Shown here: in pieces, positions 28,201-41,000 of the stretch
Position numbering within the stretch: the first letter of the stretch is position 1
Layout: every line of letters starts with the position of its first letter
Made by a program: the position numbers and the translations under genes
Origin: Mactromeris polynyma
Lineage: Eukaryota > Mollusca > Bivalvia > Venerida > Mactridae
Direction: 5' to 3'
Assembly: GCA_032209605.1 (NCBI GenBank)
Contig: JASFXZ010000001.1
Coordinates: 38,320,619 to 38,384,618 of the forward strand
DNA length: 64,000 nt
Notes under the pieces: model-generated
Told to the model about the DNA's origin: nothing
Database searches by the model: none
The model's input: the letters and a program-made list of their open reading frames with translations, nothing else

Positions 28201-28794
28201 AATAGCGCGGATTTCAAGCCCTCGGCATATTGTGGAACATGAAATTGCGATGTAATTGCCCGAAAATGACCAAGGGAGCATAATTTCGACCCTAACATGT
28301 CGTAATGCGTGCCAATTGAACCAATCTGATGCGTTATAGATTTGATCTGGTGAATTGGCTCTCAGATAATTTACTGTAATACGGTAATTGGACCCGATTA
28401 CGACGTGTGCCGCTGTACGAAACAAGATGAAAAGTATAGAGAAACAGACATGAAGTGTGTGAGTCAGCAGTGGATCCCAAAGTTATGTTATTGATGGCTT
28501 TATCTGCTACCATATTTTCATGAATTTGCAATATGGTGAGCAAGTTGTCATTTAGGAGAGACATTTTGCTGGGATGACATTGAGAATCATCTGCGATGCG
28601 TAAACAACCATTTATAGTGTTGCTACCTAGATTATGTTACACTATTTTAGGACAATTCCTATTTGATACATTTAGCTTACAACACATAAAACCTTACTAG
28701 TTTTATAGATCAAAGGTTTGTTTTTTATTTTTAGCAGCATGTTGGATGCGTTTATCAAATATTTGTCGACTACATGTAGCGTATTGCTGGAAGC

Positions 28795-29070
28795 GAACAG
28801 CCTGTTCGATTAACTCAGTCGACAGCGCATGCGGTCGTTAATCAGGAGGCCGTAGGCTCGAGCTCCATGAGAGGCATATGCTCTCCGTGATTAATACGCC
28901 CAAAGCTATTAGCATACCACGGCTGATTCACGTGGTGCACCTGTTAGTTGCTTACGGAAGAACACCCTAGTACTGGTTGGTAACACATGAACACTGATTT
29001 TGTTGATTAGGTCAGCTGACCACCCTTCTTAGCTTAAGTACTGTTGACAAAAAACGGCGTAAAACACGAA
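28795..29070 (+). mobile_element. tRNA-derived SINE with mollusc-type tail
   Basis: A-box-like CGATTAACTCAGTCGACAGC and B-box-like GTAGGCTCGAGCTCC are followed by a body with CTAGTACTGGTTGGTAA and GATTAGGTCAGCTGACC. It ends in CTGTTGACAAAAAACGGCGT. Body and tail align in order with 49868-50105, so both are copies of one family. Confidence 0.72.
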
Positions 29071-30539
29071 CACAACACCTGAAAGTAAACAAGAACAAAA
29101 ACGTAAAACATATGTAATGTTTTAAACAATGAACAAAGTAATTTACTTCATGCTGCCATATCTATGTTTCACTTGTTGGTGCCAATCTAGATCTTGTGAA
29201 AATTTGAAACTATCTAATCTCCTTTATTTAACTGCCAAATATGCGATTAAAACACATATAACGCCATTTCCTCATCTTAAAGTCTGGCAGGATGTTTTCC
29301 TAGATAAATGATAAATGTTTTCTTATAAAATTTATCAGATTCTTCATACAATAACTCATTGCGATATTTACGGTTGATTTCCGAATTTCTAACCAAACAG
29401 ACACATACTCGTAAAACACGTGGCCCCTAGGTGGTAGGGGTCAATTGATGTATTCACGGTTCATGTAGTACCTTAATAAAACATGTCTGTTTTGCTGGTA
29501 AACGTGTTCACCACATTTATACGTATAGTCTTAGACACGAAACAGAAAATAGAACCAAAGCCAAACTTCAAATGAATTACTCCGCGACCTCAACTTGTTA
29601 GGAACTATTTGATATACGGTATCTCATGTTCGAAGGTCAAAATACAACATTCGACAGGTCAGACTTACGACGTGTGAGATTCTTAACCTGATTAGCCAGA
29701 TTTAGCAGTTTACTGACATGACTCGGCCTAAGTTTAGTTATTTTTTCCCTGCTGTTGGGATGCTAAATCTTGATTAGTAGTTAGAGAAATATTACACGTA
29801 AATGACTATTGTACATTGCATTTCATGCGCAATAGGCGGGGTTGTTTGATCCGACCACTTCAAATGAGTCAGAATATTGAAACTGATCAGGGCAATTCAA
29901 AATTCCCATAGTTCACATAGAGACTGACCACAGGTGTCTTGGTCATCCAGACACTGGACATCGTGAGAAAACGGTCAGTGCGACATGGTCAGAATAATCA
30001 ATCCGGTACGTCATCAATTCTTGTTATTGTGAAATCGCTGTCCTGCCGACATATTAAACCGATCATTTTTCATGAGAATTAATTTTCAAACGGTTCCTAT
30101 TTATGCTTCATTCAATCCGTAACTGAGGCGGGAAAAGTAACTATGATTTAAGGCTTTCAATTCAGCACATGAACTGTTTAAATCAATTCGATATTTGAAA
30201 GCTTTTCAGAAACTGTTACAAAAAGAAATTGATAAAGATGTTTCAAAAGAAACTAAATTATGTTAACAGTAACGAGAATTTGTCAATCATACCAATTTTA
30301 AGCCGATTTCAACAGAAAATAAACAAGTTCATTTAACGGTCATTCCAAAATTATTTTATGTTTCAAATTAATGCTCGTTTGTTGTTAAAATATTTTCACT
30401 AAAAGTCAGATTTTTAAGGAAAATTTAGCTTAAACATTTTAAAGACATCCAAAGTGAAACTAATTGAACTACTTATATTGATCACTCTCGATCACTGATT
30501 CCTGTGTTACATATAAAGTCGCGCCTTTTTTTACAGATT

Positions 30540-30635
30540 CTGAAGTTTGCAGTTCGAACCCCGCTCAAGACGGCATTCGATGGGTATCGGATCAGGATTC
30601 AGGGGCTCTAACCCTTGACCACTATGCCCGCCATT
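30540..30635 (-). mobile_element. tRNA-derived SINE head
   Basis: On the minus strand, an A-box-like CATAGTGGTCAAGGGTTAGA is followed about 50 nt later by B-box GGGGTTCGAACTGC (30562-30549). The A-box resembles tRNA-Leu/Ser type heads. No stem closes properly. No clear tail identified. Confidence 0.5.
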
Positions 30636-30769
30636 ACATGCACCAAATGGTATAGATATTTAATTTTAAAATGTTTTGAGCATTTATCGGCTAAATCATT
30701 GCCAGAGTAGTATTGTGGTCAAGTAAATGACAATAAAAAATCGAATTCAAAATATTTCAAAACTAATTG

Positions 30770-30883
30770 AATGTGTTAAGTAAGACTTCTACATAACTCG
30801 ACCCATGTGTACATTATTGTCTTAATTTAATGTGTTTAGTAAGACTTCTACATAACTCGACCCATGTGTACATTATTGTCTTA
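30770..30883. repeat. 59-bp tandem duplication
   Basis: Two adjacent copies of a 59-bp unit beginning AATGTGTTAAGTAAGACTTC and containing ACTCGACCCATGTGTACATT. They differ only at a few positions at the junction. Confidence 0.9.
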
Positions 30884-31798
30884 CCTTGGCAGATTGGTCG
30901 ATGATTTTATAGATTTTTCTGATTTTAGAAGATTTTTAAACGCGAAAAACTGTTTCATGAACGAGCAAAAAAATTGTGTGGGGACCAGTTGTTTTGTCCG
31001 GCTATTAAAATGATTTATTATTCGTTCTGTCTTATTTCCGTAAAAAATCTGTTATGTAACCAAACAAGAAACTCTTAATTAAGCGGCATGATCTATTTCT
31101 TTCGTTTTGTTGTCGACATTTTGTTAAATCCAGTCCGTAAAAATGGTGATATATGATCAAATCATAAAATTCTGGATAATTTGTCGTTTTTCCCCAATAA
31201 ACTTTGTGACCACAATAGCTAAGAAAACCATTATTATATTACTGAATATATGGTTTATTTAGTACTTCATAATGAGTTGCTATAACGACCGTGTCCACTC
31301 TGAAACGTTGTTTAGTTGCAGTGTAGTGAGGTAATTAACACCTATAATATTGATATATGTTTAATTATCAAGATTTTGTATTAATATGAAAATAGGAAAT
31401 ATCGGTTTTATATTCGTGTTATCTATGTTCGTAAATGACAAAACGGCGTTATCTGAAACCCTGTTCGTGTAAATCAGTAATAATTGACACTCGTCTACAG
31501 AAGGGCTCGTACAGGGGTCATATTTCCTGATACCGTCCTCCATCTTAATGTGTCTGGTTTGTATCTTCCGTCCACCAGAGGGCACACAACGTTCTGTAGT
31601 ATATGTTATTTACATGGCCACTTTAGTTTACACAATGTAATTATTTCTGTATCAATTATAAGAGACTTTTTCTTAGCGTGTAATATTTATTACTTGTAAT
31701 ACCTTGAAAGCACCCATGGTTTTATTATCATTTGAATTTATTTGCAAAACTTCTACATTATATTTAATTGAAATGTTATTCTTTGTTTCAATTTGCAG

Positions 31799-31913
31799 CA
31801 ACGTGCAAACAGACGATGAGACCACAGGGACATGTCTGTGTACGTTTGTACCGAGTCACGCACCGAGCACTGTTGGGTGGTTAAAATTAAACAGTGTCAA
31901 AAAGTGTGGTTGT
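31799..31913 (+). CDS. Possible isolated exon, unknown product
   Basis: A strong acceptor (TTTCAATTTGCAG) and a consensus donor (GTAAGTG) bracket 115 nt. One frame is open throughout and would read NVQTDDETTGTCLCTFVPSH and then APSTVGWLKLNSVKKCGC. Another frame reads TCKQTMRPQGHVCVRLYRVT before a stop. No partner exons or family could be found, so the splice sites could be chance. Confidence 0.25.
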
Positions 31914-32002
31914 GTAAGTGTTAAATTCTTATATGATAGCCTCTTATAAATCCTCTATAGATTGGCAATATAAATTCATACAATGCGTCTTGTAAATCAA
32001 GT

Positions 32003-32337
32003 ATACATAGTTCCCACGTCTACAATATTTACCTCCCTTGTTCTTAACTGTCGGCCATTTTGATAGGCAAAACTGATAAGCCCTTATAGGAGTAATTTTC
32101 AAATATGTGATAATGGAGAAAATACCAAGAGAATTTGCATGTGACAACCACTTTTTCTTGAACTTACTGAACCAAATGCCCACATGAGCACAATGAATAA
32201 GTTTTTTGTACATATCGGATTAGTTTATCATCGTTTACATTATATTCCCCATAAACTTGAAGGAAAAATTTGCCTATCAAAATGGCCGACAATTCAGAAC
32301 AAGGGAGGTAAATATTGTAAATGTGAGAACTATGTAT
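32003..32337. mobile_element. MITE with about 65-bp TIRs
   Basis: The left arm (from 32003) reads ATACATAGTTCCCACGTCTA and continues ACAATATTTACCTCCCTTGT. The right arm ending at 32337 is its reverse complement with several mismatches. Both include the segment GTCGGCCATTTTGATAGGCA. TA occurs at both outer ends, consistent with a TA duplication as in Tc1/mariner-type elements. The centre is non-coding. ACCTCCCTTG-type repeats are, as far as I recall, frequent in molluscs. Confidence 0.8.
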
Positions 32338-33083
32338 TGATACGGTTGTAATTGTTATGTATGTATGTATACTGAGGAGACAAATCTATGACGAATTTTT
32401 CTCCGATTCAAATTGTCAAAACATAACAAAATCTTTATATATAATAAAATAAATAACTGGTATTTGAAACAATTGTCGCTGTCGCATTAATCCATAGTTT
32501 TTAATAGAATTTTACTGTAAAAAAACAGACCGTGCATGAATAAAAAAGAAGTTTCATTTCAAATATTGTTAATGCAAATACATGTGTCAAATCTTTATAC
32601 GTTGCTCTAATTTGATTTCATATTCGCGATTTATATTACTCAGTTTAACTTATTTTTACATATAAAGATGTATCTGGCTCATCTGAATATAAAAGTTTAT
32701 AATGGACTTCATCCATTATTGTTGTTGCATAGTCTAAAACATCATTAATTAGCAACATTGCCATGTATAACCGTTTAAATCTTGTTTAATCATATTACTT
32801 AAAGATAAACTAGTAAACAACACCCGCTTGTTTTTTTAAAAAATTTATGATAATACAAATGTCTTTTTTTGTCAAATACATTATAAATGTATTCTGTGAT
32901 AATGCATATTTATTGAAGTTTTAACTAGATCAAGTATATTTTTCATGATTGTTTAGATAAACAAATGAACAGAAAAAAGAGCATAACATATCTTTAACTA
33001 GTTATACCAATCAGTTGTATCAACCAATCGGTGACTGCTTCAGGAGCACTAACAACTGTTTGCGTCTTGGTCAGCGATTGTAG

Positions 33084-33242
33084 AGCGACTGTTCGTCTTC
33101 GTACAAGACGACATTCTGTGAAAATAATACCTTAGAAAATGGGTTACATTTTATTTTGAATTGTCCAGTATATATCGATGTTAGACAGGATCTGTTCTTT
33201 TTGCAGCCGATTCGCACTGATATCAGAGTTGTTTTTAACTGA
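33084..33242 (+). pseudogene. LINE reverse-transcriptase C-terminal fragment
   Basis: A 52-codon frame ends in TGA and contains CENNTLENGLHFILNCPVYI followed by DVRQDLF. The pattern C-x(n)-E-x(2)-HF-x(2)-xCP-x-Y-x(3)-R is the zinc-knuckle-like tail seen in many non-LTR retrotransposon reverse transcriptases. Nothing upstream encodes palm or finger motifs, and a stop sits just before the fragment. It is a 5'-truncated, dead copy; the clade is not assignable. Confidence 0.5.
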
Positions 33243-34894
33243 TGCAAGGTGCGAGTTTTATTCAGAGACAATAGACATGGTATAACCTCCAATGAAAGGC
33301 AAGTCCAATGACACCCGAAATAGTAAAACTTAATTCTATGACAATGACTAATATTTAGCGTCCAAGTGTCATTGTTTAGAAATCTAGAACTTTGGTAAAG
33401 TCAGTTAAAAATGTTTCTCCAGATAGACGATTTCATACAAACGACGGTTGTGCTATGATTGATAGCAATATGAGATTTTACGGGTTAAAATTTACATTTA
33501 AACAAATATATGTGTAGCCACAGAAAACAAATTAACACGCTTAGAGTAATTAACAAAGTGAAAGGTTTTCAATAGGCAGAAATCTTCCAACTTTTCTTAA
33601 CTGAAATATTTGCCAAATTAGTGGAAGTCATAGCGCTAAAATCGATACACAAACACGGAGTTCTTTACCAAACAAGATTAATTCTGTCTTAAAATATTAT
33701 CCCGCTCGATGAACCTTGGTGGTATTTCCTCATCAATCAAATCATTTTTGACAACTTGAATCACTTTTTCGTTCCAATTTTGATTACGAAATAACACAGA
33801 ACTATAATTAACAAAATGGCGTAACAAAAAATGGAAGACATTAATTCGGAATATCTCAGGCTGTGGTCGCGGAAAGACAACGGACTCGATGAAGTCTGAG
33901 AAGTTTGGAGTAATATCTTAGAAACGCTAAGGGATTGCCACATCTATTTCCCCGTTGACTACATGGACATAATTTACAAAAAAAGTGAGAACGTGACTGA
34001 GAAAAATGTTACTGAAAGAATATCGTGTCCACACAGCTTTTGAAGACAATAGTTATCACTTGAATCTATGTGTTATTGTAATACGTGTAACACTATTGAT
34101 TCCGAATACCATTTTAATAGTATATCTTAATTAATACACCTTTCAAGACTACAATGTTCAACAAATACACGATCGAATTTTAAATAAGCGCAGTCACTTT
34201 TTTATCAAAATCAATTCATAGAAAAATTATTGTTCAGTATTATGCTATGATCATACTAAGTGAAAACTTAATTGCAATTTATTAGCGCAACATGTTTTTT
34301 TGAAGATATATTATAAATGATCTGTTGTTACAAATGTAACCATGACCAAGTATTTTTGTATTATATTGTATTGGTAGACCTGTATACGCTGGCATAGTAG
34401 GACCGCCGTGCAGGTCTAACTATGTGTGTTTTAATGAATACATGGAATGTTCTTGTTTGTTTTCTGCAAGGTGTAGATATTCAAATGTCAAAATAATCAG
34501 TGGTAAACAGATTTTTTTAATTAGACTGGGTTCTATTTTCAGTATACTAATGCTGTTATGTAGATATATTCCTTTCTTAATTAACTTTTGTCTTATTTCA
34601 TCGGAACAAAAACATGCAATTTCAGGAAAGTTGATACAAACATTTATATTTGTATACAAGATGTAAGATATTGAATCTAGAAAAAGTGAGACGTGAATGC
34701 TAAAAAATAGTACCTCTTAATTCCGGCATTCTAACAGGGCAGCCAAATATAACATAACAGAAGCAGACAAATGATTTTTCGTCAAATCTGAAGTTTTAAT
34801 GAATATTCATATTTTTGTTCAACATAAAACCTCCTTGAATCATTTTACTAATATGTTTTATTTACGGACATTATGAAATATGTGAAACAATTTG

Positions 34895-35072
34895 TTAACC
34901 ACTCTTGATGACTGCTTCGTGCGCTTCTATATGTGCTCGCTCCTCAGAGTTCAGTGACGGCGAAGTTCGTGATCCGACCTCATCCTCAATGGTATTCAAA
35001 CTCATAGCTCGCGTATCAGGAGTCAGGCGTTCCTTAACACCGCCACAGCGTTGCCTCCCGAAATGGTACAAG
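34895..35072 (-). CDS. Possible terminal exon of an unidentified gene
   Basis: On the minus strand, acceptor CGCTTTTAAG precedes an open frame (entry phase 2) of 58 residues ending in TAA. The sequence includes GRQRCGGVKERLTPDTRAMS and EERAHIEAHEAVIKSG. An AATAAA (34862-34857) follows 32 nt after the stop. The stretch is more GC-rich than its surroundings and has a coding-like composition. No preceding exon could be tied to it, and the plus strand also has an open frame here, so strand and reality are uncertain. No family recognised. Confidence 0.3.
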
Positions 35073-36239
35073 CTTAAAAGCGTAAAGTACCATAGTTATA
35101 TTCATTGCGTCAATGTTGTTGTTTTTGCAGAAACGCCTGAATATTATTTCCATATGCCAGGGTGGCAACCTTGGACATCCTGATTTCTTGGTGTTACAAT
35201 ACCATCACAAGTAATATAAACAAATGCCATGCGTGTTAATTGCTATTGTGCGATGCGTGGTTTTAAAACTAAGATGGTTATGCTAACTTTTGAGCTTGAA
35301 ACAATTCGTTTTATAAAATGTGTGTAACAAATATATTTTTTTAAATATTTACCACCTTTAGTGTCGAAGTGTCAAAAACTATGCGTGACAACAATTGACA
35401 GAGATGTCCAAAACTCATGCAATTATAGAAAAAAGAGTAGCATTGATCCCTAATAGAGTGGGCCCTTGTCTTTTGTATTCTGTCATTCACAAAAAGGGGA
35501 TTCCGTTGGGATTCATAAAACTGTCCCAGATGCTCTAAAGGAAATTAGCAATTCTTTCTCTTCCATGATTAGATTAATTGCATAAAGAATTTCCATTTCC
35601 ACCGCAAAATCTCGGTCTGTGGTGGAAAAACATAAACGTTAGAAAGATAAGGGCTGGGAAATAAAATCATTGGTTGCTTCGTGCCTGATTGTAGGGCAGC
35701 TGCAAGGACAGGGGTTTATGTATTTTTTTAGTTGTGGTTTCATGTTTGGCAATCGTAGGAACTTTTGTTAAACCTTTAACTGTTGTTGTTGTGGTTGTTG
35801 CTTTGGCTATTGTTTCTGATGTTGATGTTGCAGTTCTAAGCGCTGGGTTGGATTTAAGTCCACATTTTGCTACAGTATTTCAATCATATCCGTCGATCGC
35901 TTTACCGAACAACCGTTTCTGGATTAACAACTTATCTACCATTGTCAACTGATGCTTAAGCTGAGTATCGATTTCAGCAACTTTTCAATCAAGATACACC
36001 CATTTTTAAACCAAAACAATGTATTTTGTTCTTAATTTGGAAATAAAATATTAGTAAGAAATATGTATTATTTTTAAACATGGGATACAACATGGGATTA
36101 ATTGTTCCATACCACACATTAGAAGTGATTTCATTAGCTTACCTTATGTGAGGTCCAATCAAACGTAAGCCTGTCAGTGTGTTCAGAAATATTTAAAGTT
36201 GGCGCATTATGTTATATTTCTATAATTGATTGTAATACT

Positions 36240-36425
36240 ACGATATTGACATAAACTTTCATAAGACCACCTCAATAATAAGACCACCTCAAAATTTAGA
36301 CAACAATTTTCAAGTCAAATTTCACTGCTTCGCTCTTGATTCAATCTCAATAGAATAACCACCTCAATAAGAAGACCAAGCGTCTCAAATGTGGTCTTAC
36401 AATTGAGGTTTTACTACACATCAAT
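36240..36425. repeat. Degenerate dispersed repeat with AAGACCACCTCAATAA motif
   Basis: The motif AAGACCACCTCAATAA appears three times with variation (near 36264, 36281 and 36355), followed by a mirrored GTCTTACAATTGAGGTTTTA. No open frame, no clear ends. Confidence 0.35.
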
Positions 36426-37929
36426 AGTAAAAACCCACTTCATTTAAATGACCACATTTGATGTATCCTTTGACTGGGTGCTTAAAACAGGTGTGACAGT
36501 ATACATTGATTAAAGAATATGTGGGTTATTTAAACATATATTTAATCAATGTTTTATATAAGACTTCTGAATTTATAAAACAAATGCTCTAACATCAAAC
36601 AAAGGGCTTCATTTCTAAGTAAAAGTAGATATTGAAGCAGAAAACGTCGAGTATACAAAAAAGTCAGGCTCGTCACTTATTATATTTTTCATAGTGGGTG
36701 CGATATGTATGCGTGTGTGTATTTTTTTTTTCGAAACGAACCGTAAATGACACTTTTATTTATTACCAGTGATTTTGAACTCCAATATTAATGAATTTCC
36801 TAATCACAAAACATAGCAATAGAATTTGATACGAATTTTATTGCTCTTGTGTTAAGATCACGTATACACCACTTAACAATGTTCACTTGGCCTTTAGGGT
36901 ACCATAATTTGTGTTTTTGATTAATTTTTTGCCAGATGGCCATTATTGGTCGGAATTTTCTCGAGTCGTCTGCCATCATGCTGGTTTGCGGCATGTCGCA
37001 AAAGTCTATCCAATTTCTACATTTTCTGAGAAAATACAAAAATGCTGATCAATATCGCAGTCGCGGTTTTTGTTTCGTTTCGGAAATAAAAACGTTGATT
37101 AAAAGATCGTCGACGGTATAATTGAGAGAGTCAAACAAAGAAAACACTTCCCTAATGAAAGGATTGAAAGAAAGTTGTTCTGAGGTTTTGGAAACCACAG
37201 CTAACCGCAATTTGAAAGATGACAAGTTTCAGACAATGTCAGGCCCCTGTGCGTTTATGGTTTTAACTTTGGCCTTTGTGTGAAAGAAATTTTCTTAGTA
37301 CACGCTTGCTTAAATAAGAATGGAATTTGATTTGAGTAAGTAATGAATTTGATTTTAGAAAGTAATGAATTTGATTTTTGAAATTAATTGTTTTGATTTA
37401 CAATTGAGTGGGCTTTGACATGTTCTTGTCTCTAAATTATAAACATTTATACACAATTCACTTTTTGTTCTAAGCGCATAAACAAAATGACACAACTGAA
37501 TTGTTATATTAGCTCTTAATAAATGCTAATTGAAATTATTAATTGTATTCTATATAATTAAATAACTATGTTGTGCAATAAAAATATTAAGATCACATGC
37601 TATAATAGTTAAATTAAGTAATACATTAGTACCATCATCATTTATTTCCATTGTTAATTAAAATTTTATAATTATATAATTTAATCTTATAATTATTTGT
37701 ATTCATTGCAGTTGATGTTGTTGTCATTGCTGCTGCCACTGTTGTTGCTATTTCGAATAAGCAAAAAGTATTCGATTTTTAAATTTAACTTTTCATAAAT
37801 AGTATCGACAGAAGAAGTAAAGGATTTTCTATATCGAGGGTGCCTACGGTAAAATGTATATACATAAGAAATATCTTACTCATACGCTACCTATTATGGT
37901 CACTGATGATCAAAAAAAATATTTCAAAC

Positions 37930-38065
37930 ATGTTATAACGCCAAATAGGTGTAATAACGACTTTAAAGAGGCGTAATCACACAAACATGCGTTTTAAAGC
38001 TAAAATTGGCATTAACGCGCGAAAATAATGCGTTATTACGACTTTCAGAAGGTGTAATAACGTAT
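37930..38065. repeat. Small palindrome-rich element (GTAATAACG motif)
   Basis: GGTGTAATAACGACTTTAAA near 37938, CGTTATTACGACTTTCAGAA near 38030 and GGTGTAATAACG near 38050 are direct and inverted copies of one motif. The pair CGTTATTAC and GTAATAACG can form a hairpin. Probably a MITE relic. Confidence 0.35.
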
Positions 38066-41000
38066 ATATCGCGACAATGCACATATATCAGTATTGTATT
38101 GAATTAAAGTGAACTCAATGAAGTAAATTATTTAACTAAAATACCACAATATCAATGTCCTATATCAATATGTAAATGGTATCTTTTAGTTGAGTTTATT
38201 TGAATACTGGTGTTATTTGTCTCTTAATGAAGCACCTTCTTTTTATGTGAAATGTAATAAAAAGATTTGAATACTAAAGCAATATCACGGTGGTAGCATA
38301 CATTTTAAAATTGGTTTCCGTAAAATACTCCAGCGTTAATGACCCAAGTGCCAGGTCAGTGAGCCCCGTGCGCTGTCGTAAAAATATCTTTTTCATTTCA
38401 GAGTATTGTTCGATATGTACAAGCCGCGCGTTTTCTCAATCACAGATCAAACAGTTACCGCCTTTTATATTTGTAAATCTGTTTACGAACAATATAAACA
38501 TGCCAGTTTAAATATGATTTTTGAACCGATTCAAGATAAAGGGTCAAACAAGGTGTTTGTGTCAACTAGGGGGCAGCCTGACTCGCGCCTTATATGCATT
38601 TTTAATGAAATAATTTTTATTATTGAAAACTGGTACACGCGGGTTGTCTCTTGTAATTTGAAAGCACCTCGATCGTAGCCATGTTTTGTAGATAGCAGAT
38701 TATCTACAAGATATCGTAAGGTCATCTATTAGCTGAGGTCTCGACTTTAGGACACCCAATCGGTCAGCGGTCATCTAAGGGTGTTTGTAAGGTCAGTAAA
38801 ATAGAAAGTATCAGTCAAGAAGGTCAACGACGAGGTTTCGCTGCAATTTTCCTGTCAGTATAGATCTTTATTTTATTACTTTGATACCCTGACATGTTTT
38901 CTTTACATGAAACGCGAGTACATTAATTACGGGTTTGGTACGGATTTGAAACAGAGTACGGATTTTATACTAGACGTTCTTACTGCGATATTCACCTTTT
39001 CGGAGTAAACGGCATTTCGTACAATATCCGGTATTCGACTTAATACAGGTTACTAGTGCTTTTGTTTCAGTATAAATCTAATTGTACGTCTGCACACACC
39101 TCTCTGGGAAGAAACAGTATTTAATTGTAAACGTACACTTCAAGAGCATCAATTAACGCTCCGAAAAAACCCGAATTTATTTTCACTGACTGTCAAAAAT
39201 TGTCTAAGACAGTCTTAATGAATGCTTGTCGTGATATTGCTCCACCTAGTATATGACGAAAATATTCTCGTTACATATCATTTAAAAAATGAAAATGATG
39301 TAATACTACATAAAGAATACAATGACATGGACGTACTTAGTATAAACTTTATTGACAGCAATGGGTACACATGTACTCGTACTGTATAATACAAGATGAA
39401 AAACAAAATCAAAATATGTTATATAAGTCGAAACTAAAGTTACGTTACGAAGTCGAATGGCAAGGAATCAGTTCTCTTCAGTGATAGTCTGTTTCTATGT
39501 TATACCGCGAGTTACACAACTATTGCTCACTTTATTATTGACTTCAAGCTGCAGTCGCGTTCAAAATTATTCCTAAAACATTACAAAAACTGGCCAGAGT
39601 ATTGCATTTAGTAGATAATATAACCATCGTTATCGTCCCATTTTAAGAAACAAATCGAGATGTGTGTTACTTTTAGCTAGCGGTCTGTCATTTTTAAACA
39701 TCCTACACTTTCTACAAAAAACATTTACTAAATGTCTACTTCTATATGGTAGTGTGGACTGTGGAGTTTTTACCTTTACACAATCATGTATTAATAAGAA
39801 TTTACTTCATTTTGATGCTGTCCTTTCGTTTATCTGCAACTAAAATTTCTGAAGCACAATATTATTTATCACATCAGCGTTATTTACTGCTTGTTAACAA
39901 AATATTGAATGTAATTGGAGAAAAACTTCTTTCAAAATCTTAATAACATTTCTAGTTTGACAATTCATTTTTTTAAATATTTTAACACATAACGTCGTGC
40001 GTGTATGGCCAGTCTTATATCCGAACAAATAGCCTTTATATTTCAAAAAGAGCGAAATAGAGACGGATTATGACAATGCCATTAACTAAAACCATGATGT
40101 TGATTCTCCAGCATGCGCTTTTCAGCTGCTACAACATTGTTTAGAATAATTTATAAACGAATACAATTGTCCAAAGAACCAGGATGCGCCATTTTGTATG
40201 ATATATATAAACTATTAATGGATATATAAAACCATGAAAACGTTCTCACAAAGATCGAGTTTTGAACAGTATATTCACCTGATTCGAGTAAAGATTTCCT
40301 GGAAATAATACCGTATTTGTTGATAGTATCAGGTGGCATTTATGTTCCCACCAGCGAGCTCATTGTCAACAACATTTATTTTTCATATGAATGTTCATTT
40401 CCACTGGTTCTTGAAACGATGGCATTGACTCATGTATGCAATACATGATCATTATTGAATTCTGACGTCGGGCTTTCTTATAGTATTCAATATACGTTCG
40501 ACATTCTTTCTATCATCACGGCCTGGTAATTGTGTCCAGTTCTTTCACGTACACTTTTTATTAGATTAATTACAAGCGATGTATGTATAATGAGAGGTCA
40601 TGGCCCGTACCTACAACGCCAGTAACATAAGGGTCAAGCCATCATGGCTTAGATAGACCCAATCAGAGGGCTAGTGTTAAGAAGTCACTATACGTGTGAT
40701 ATACGGTCAAAGGAAAGCAATTTACCTTCGACAAATGATAGATGAAGTACCGGCCGTTCTCACTTTCAAGTGTTTTAGCCTCAACCCAAGTTCTTGCAAT
40801 CTAATTAATACTTCCTAATGTCAAAATCAGTGAATCTAAATCTTCCCCAAGGGAAGGACGATAACTCCGTATTGATTGGTTTTGTATGCAAAACAGCGGC
40901 TAGCTGACGAAAGGAAATAATTTATTTAGGTGGTTTCTCGCGATCAAGACCCAATAATTGGTTATGGACGACTGAAGTGGTATAGATCATCCGTCAAATT

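Larger units (their letters stand above)
18991..28790. other. Mostly noncoding stretch
   Basis: Holds the SINE at 20888-21130, the G23 run and dense TGACC/GGTCA clusters (about 19205-19360, 22836-23012, 24727-24900). A 131-codon frame at 19926-20321 (plus) and a 137-codon frame at 26329-26742 (minus) have no recognisable domain and no supporting splice context; I treat them as chance or transposon debris. Confidence 0.5.

Noticed and set aside
36919..37039. Acceptor-like tracts on both strands with short open frames
   Set aside because: No donor of reasonable quality on either strand, and the sequence is partly palindromic (GATGGCCA ... TGCCATC), more like a repeat relic.
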